From an uncultured Collinsella sp. (GTDB lineage Bacteria > Actinomycetota > Coriobacteriia > Coriobacteriales > Coriobacteriaceae), in contig CABUQY010000042.1 of NCBI GenBank assembly GCA_902493915.1, positions 1 to 13,849 of the forward strand: DNA of 13,849 nt, written 5' to 3'. The position numbers and the translations under genes are program-made. The stretch's first letter is position 1. Each line of letters opens with the position of its first letter. The notes beneath the pieces were generated by a model. That model saw nothing but the letters and a program-made list of their open reading frames with translations. It was not told the DNA's origin and searched no databases. Of the stretch, positions 13,754-13,849 are shown in pieces.

Positions 13754-13849
13754 TCAAGAGGCAGTTTGCGGGAGCGTTCTCTCCAATTCGCACAGGAGCT
13801 CGTAATACCTCCTCTCCAGTTTCGTCGACCGCCGTTTCCCCCGTTCCAA
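13754..13849 (-). CDS. Possible C-terminal fragment of an unknown protein (5' end off window)
   Basis: A minus-strand frame open from the right edge to a TGA at 13754-13756 reads LERGKRRSTKLERRYYELLC and then ELERTLPQTAS. It is charged, helix-prone and not low-complexity, which looks more like a real protein end than a random frame, but 31 codons are too few to identify a family. I do not recognise it. If real, it converges on the toxin gene, with the inverted repeat between the two 3' ends. Confidence 0.35.
   Translation of the reverse strand: MERGKRRSTKLERRYYELLCELERTLPQTAS

Noticed and set aside
1..13849. CRISPR arrays, tRNA or rRNA genes, insertion sequences
   Set aside because: No repeated spacer structure, cloverleaf, rRNA-like segment or transposase was seen on either strand.

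Overview
The window is dominated by one long minus-strand operon encoding a membrane-bound formate hydrogenlyase of the Hyf (FHL-2) type. The base composition is high in GC, Shine-Dalgarno sites are strong and AGGAGG-like, and genes are tightly packed. Together with a Hyf cluster carrying a selenocysteine FdhF, this suggests a gut actinobacterium of the Coriobacteriia, most likely Collinsella or a relative. The taxonomic call is inference from general character, since the window holds no marker gene.

Reading the minus strand in the direction of transcription (high to low coordinates), the order is: a regulatory and leader region (about 12330-12758); a HydN-like four-cluster ferredoxin (11811-12329); formate dehydrogenase H, fdhF (9513-11735), which contains an in-frame UGA at 11316-11318 that should be read as selenocysteine; a strong GC-rich hairpin (9457-9491); then hyfA (8817-9434), hyfB (6806-8824), hyfC (5865-6788), hyfD (4391-5848), hyfE (3727-4380), hyfF (2158-3723), hyfG (381-2153) and the first 126 codons of hyfH, which runs off the left edge. 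The small hydrogenase subunit (hyfI) and maturation genes are not in the window and would be expected just beyond it.

The parts fit one machine. FdhF oxidises formate to CO2 at a molybdenum/selenocysteine site. Electrons pass through the iron-sulphur proteins HydN/HyfA and HyfH, and presumably HyfI, to the NiFe site in HyfG, where protons are reduced to H2. HyfB, HyfD and HyfF (antiporter-like NuoL/M/N relatives), HyfC (NuoH-like) and HyfE (NuoK-like) form a membrane arm. This arm retains the charged residues used for ion translocation in complex I, so energy conservation is plausible.

The right-hand 1.1 kb is on the plus strand and unrelated: a type II toxin-antitoxin locus that appears to be decaying. 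The RelB/DinJ-like antitoxin (12759-13081) is frameshifted by what looks like one missing base near 12853. The PIN-domain toxin (13074-13529) has lost two of the acidic residues expected in the active site. Beyond it lie a 69-bp inverted repeat (13544-13612), about 140 bp with nothing recognisable, and the possible C-terminal end of a minus-strand gene at the right edge.
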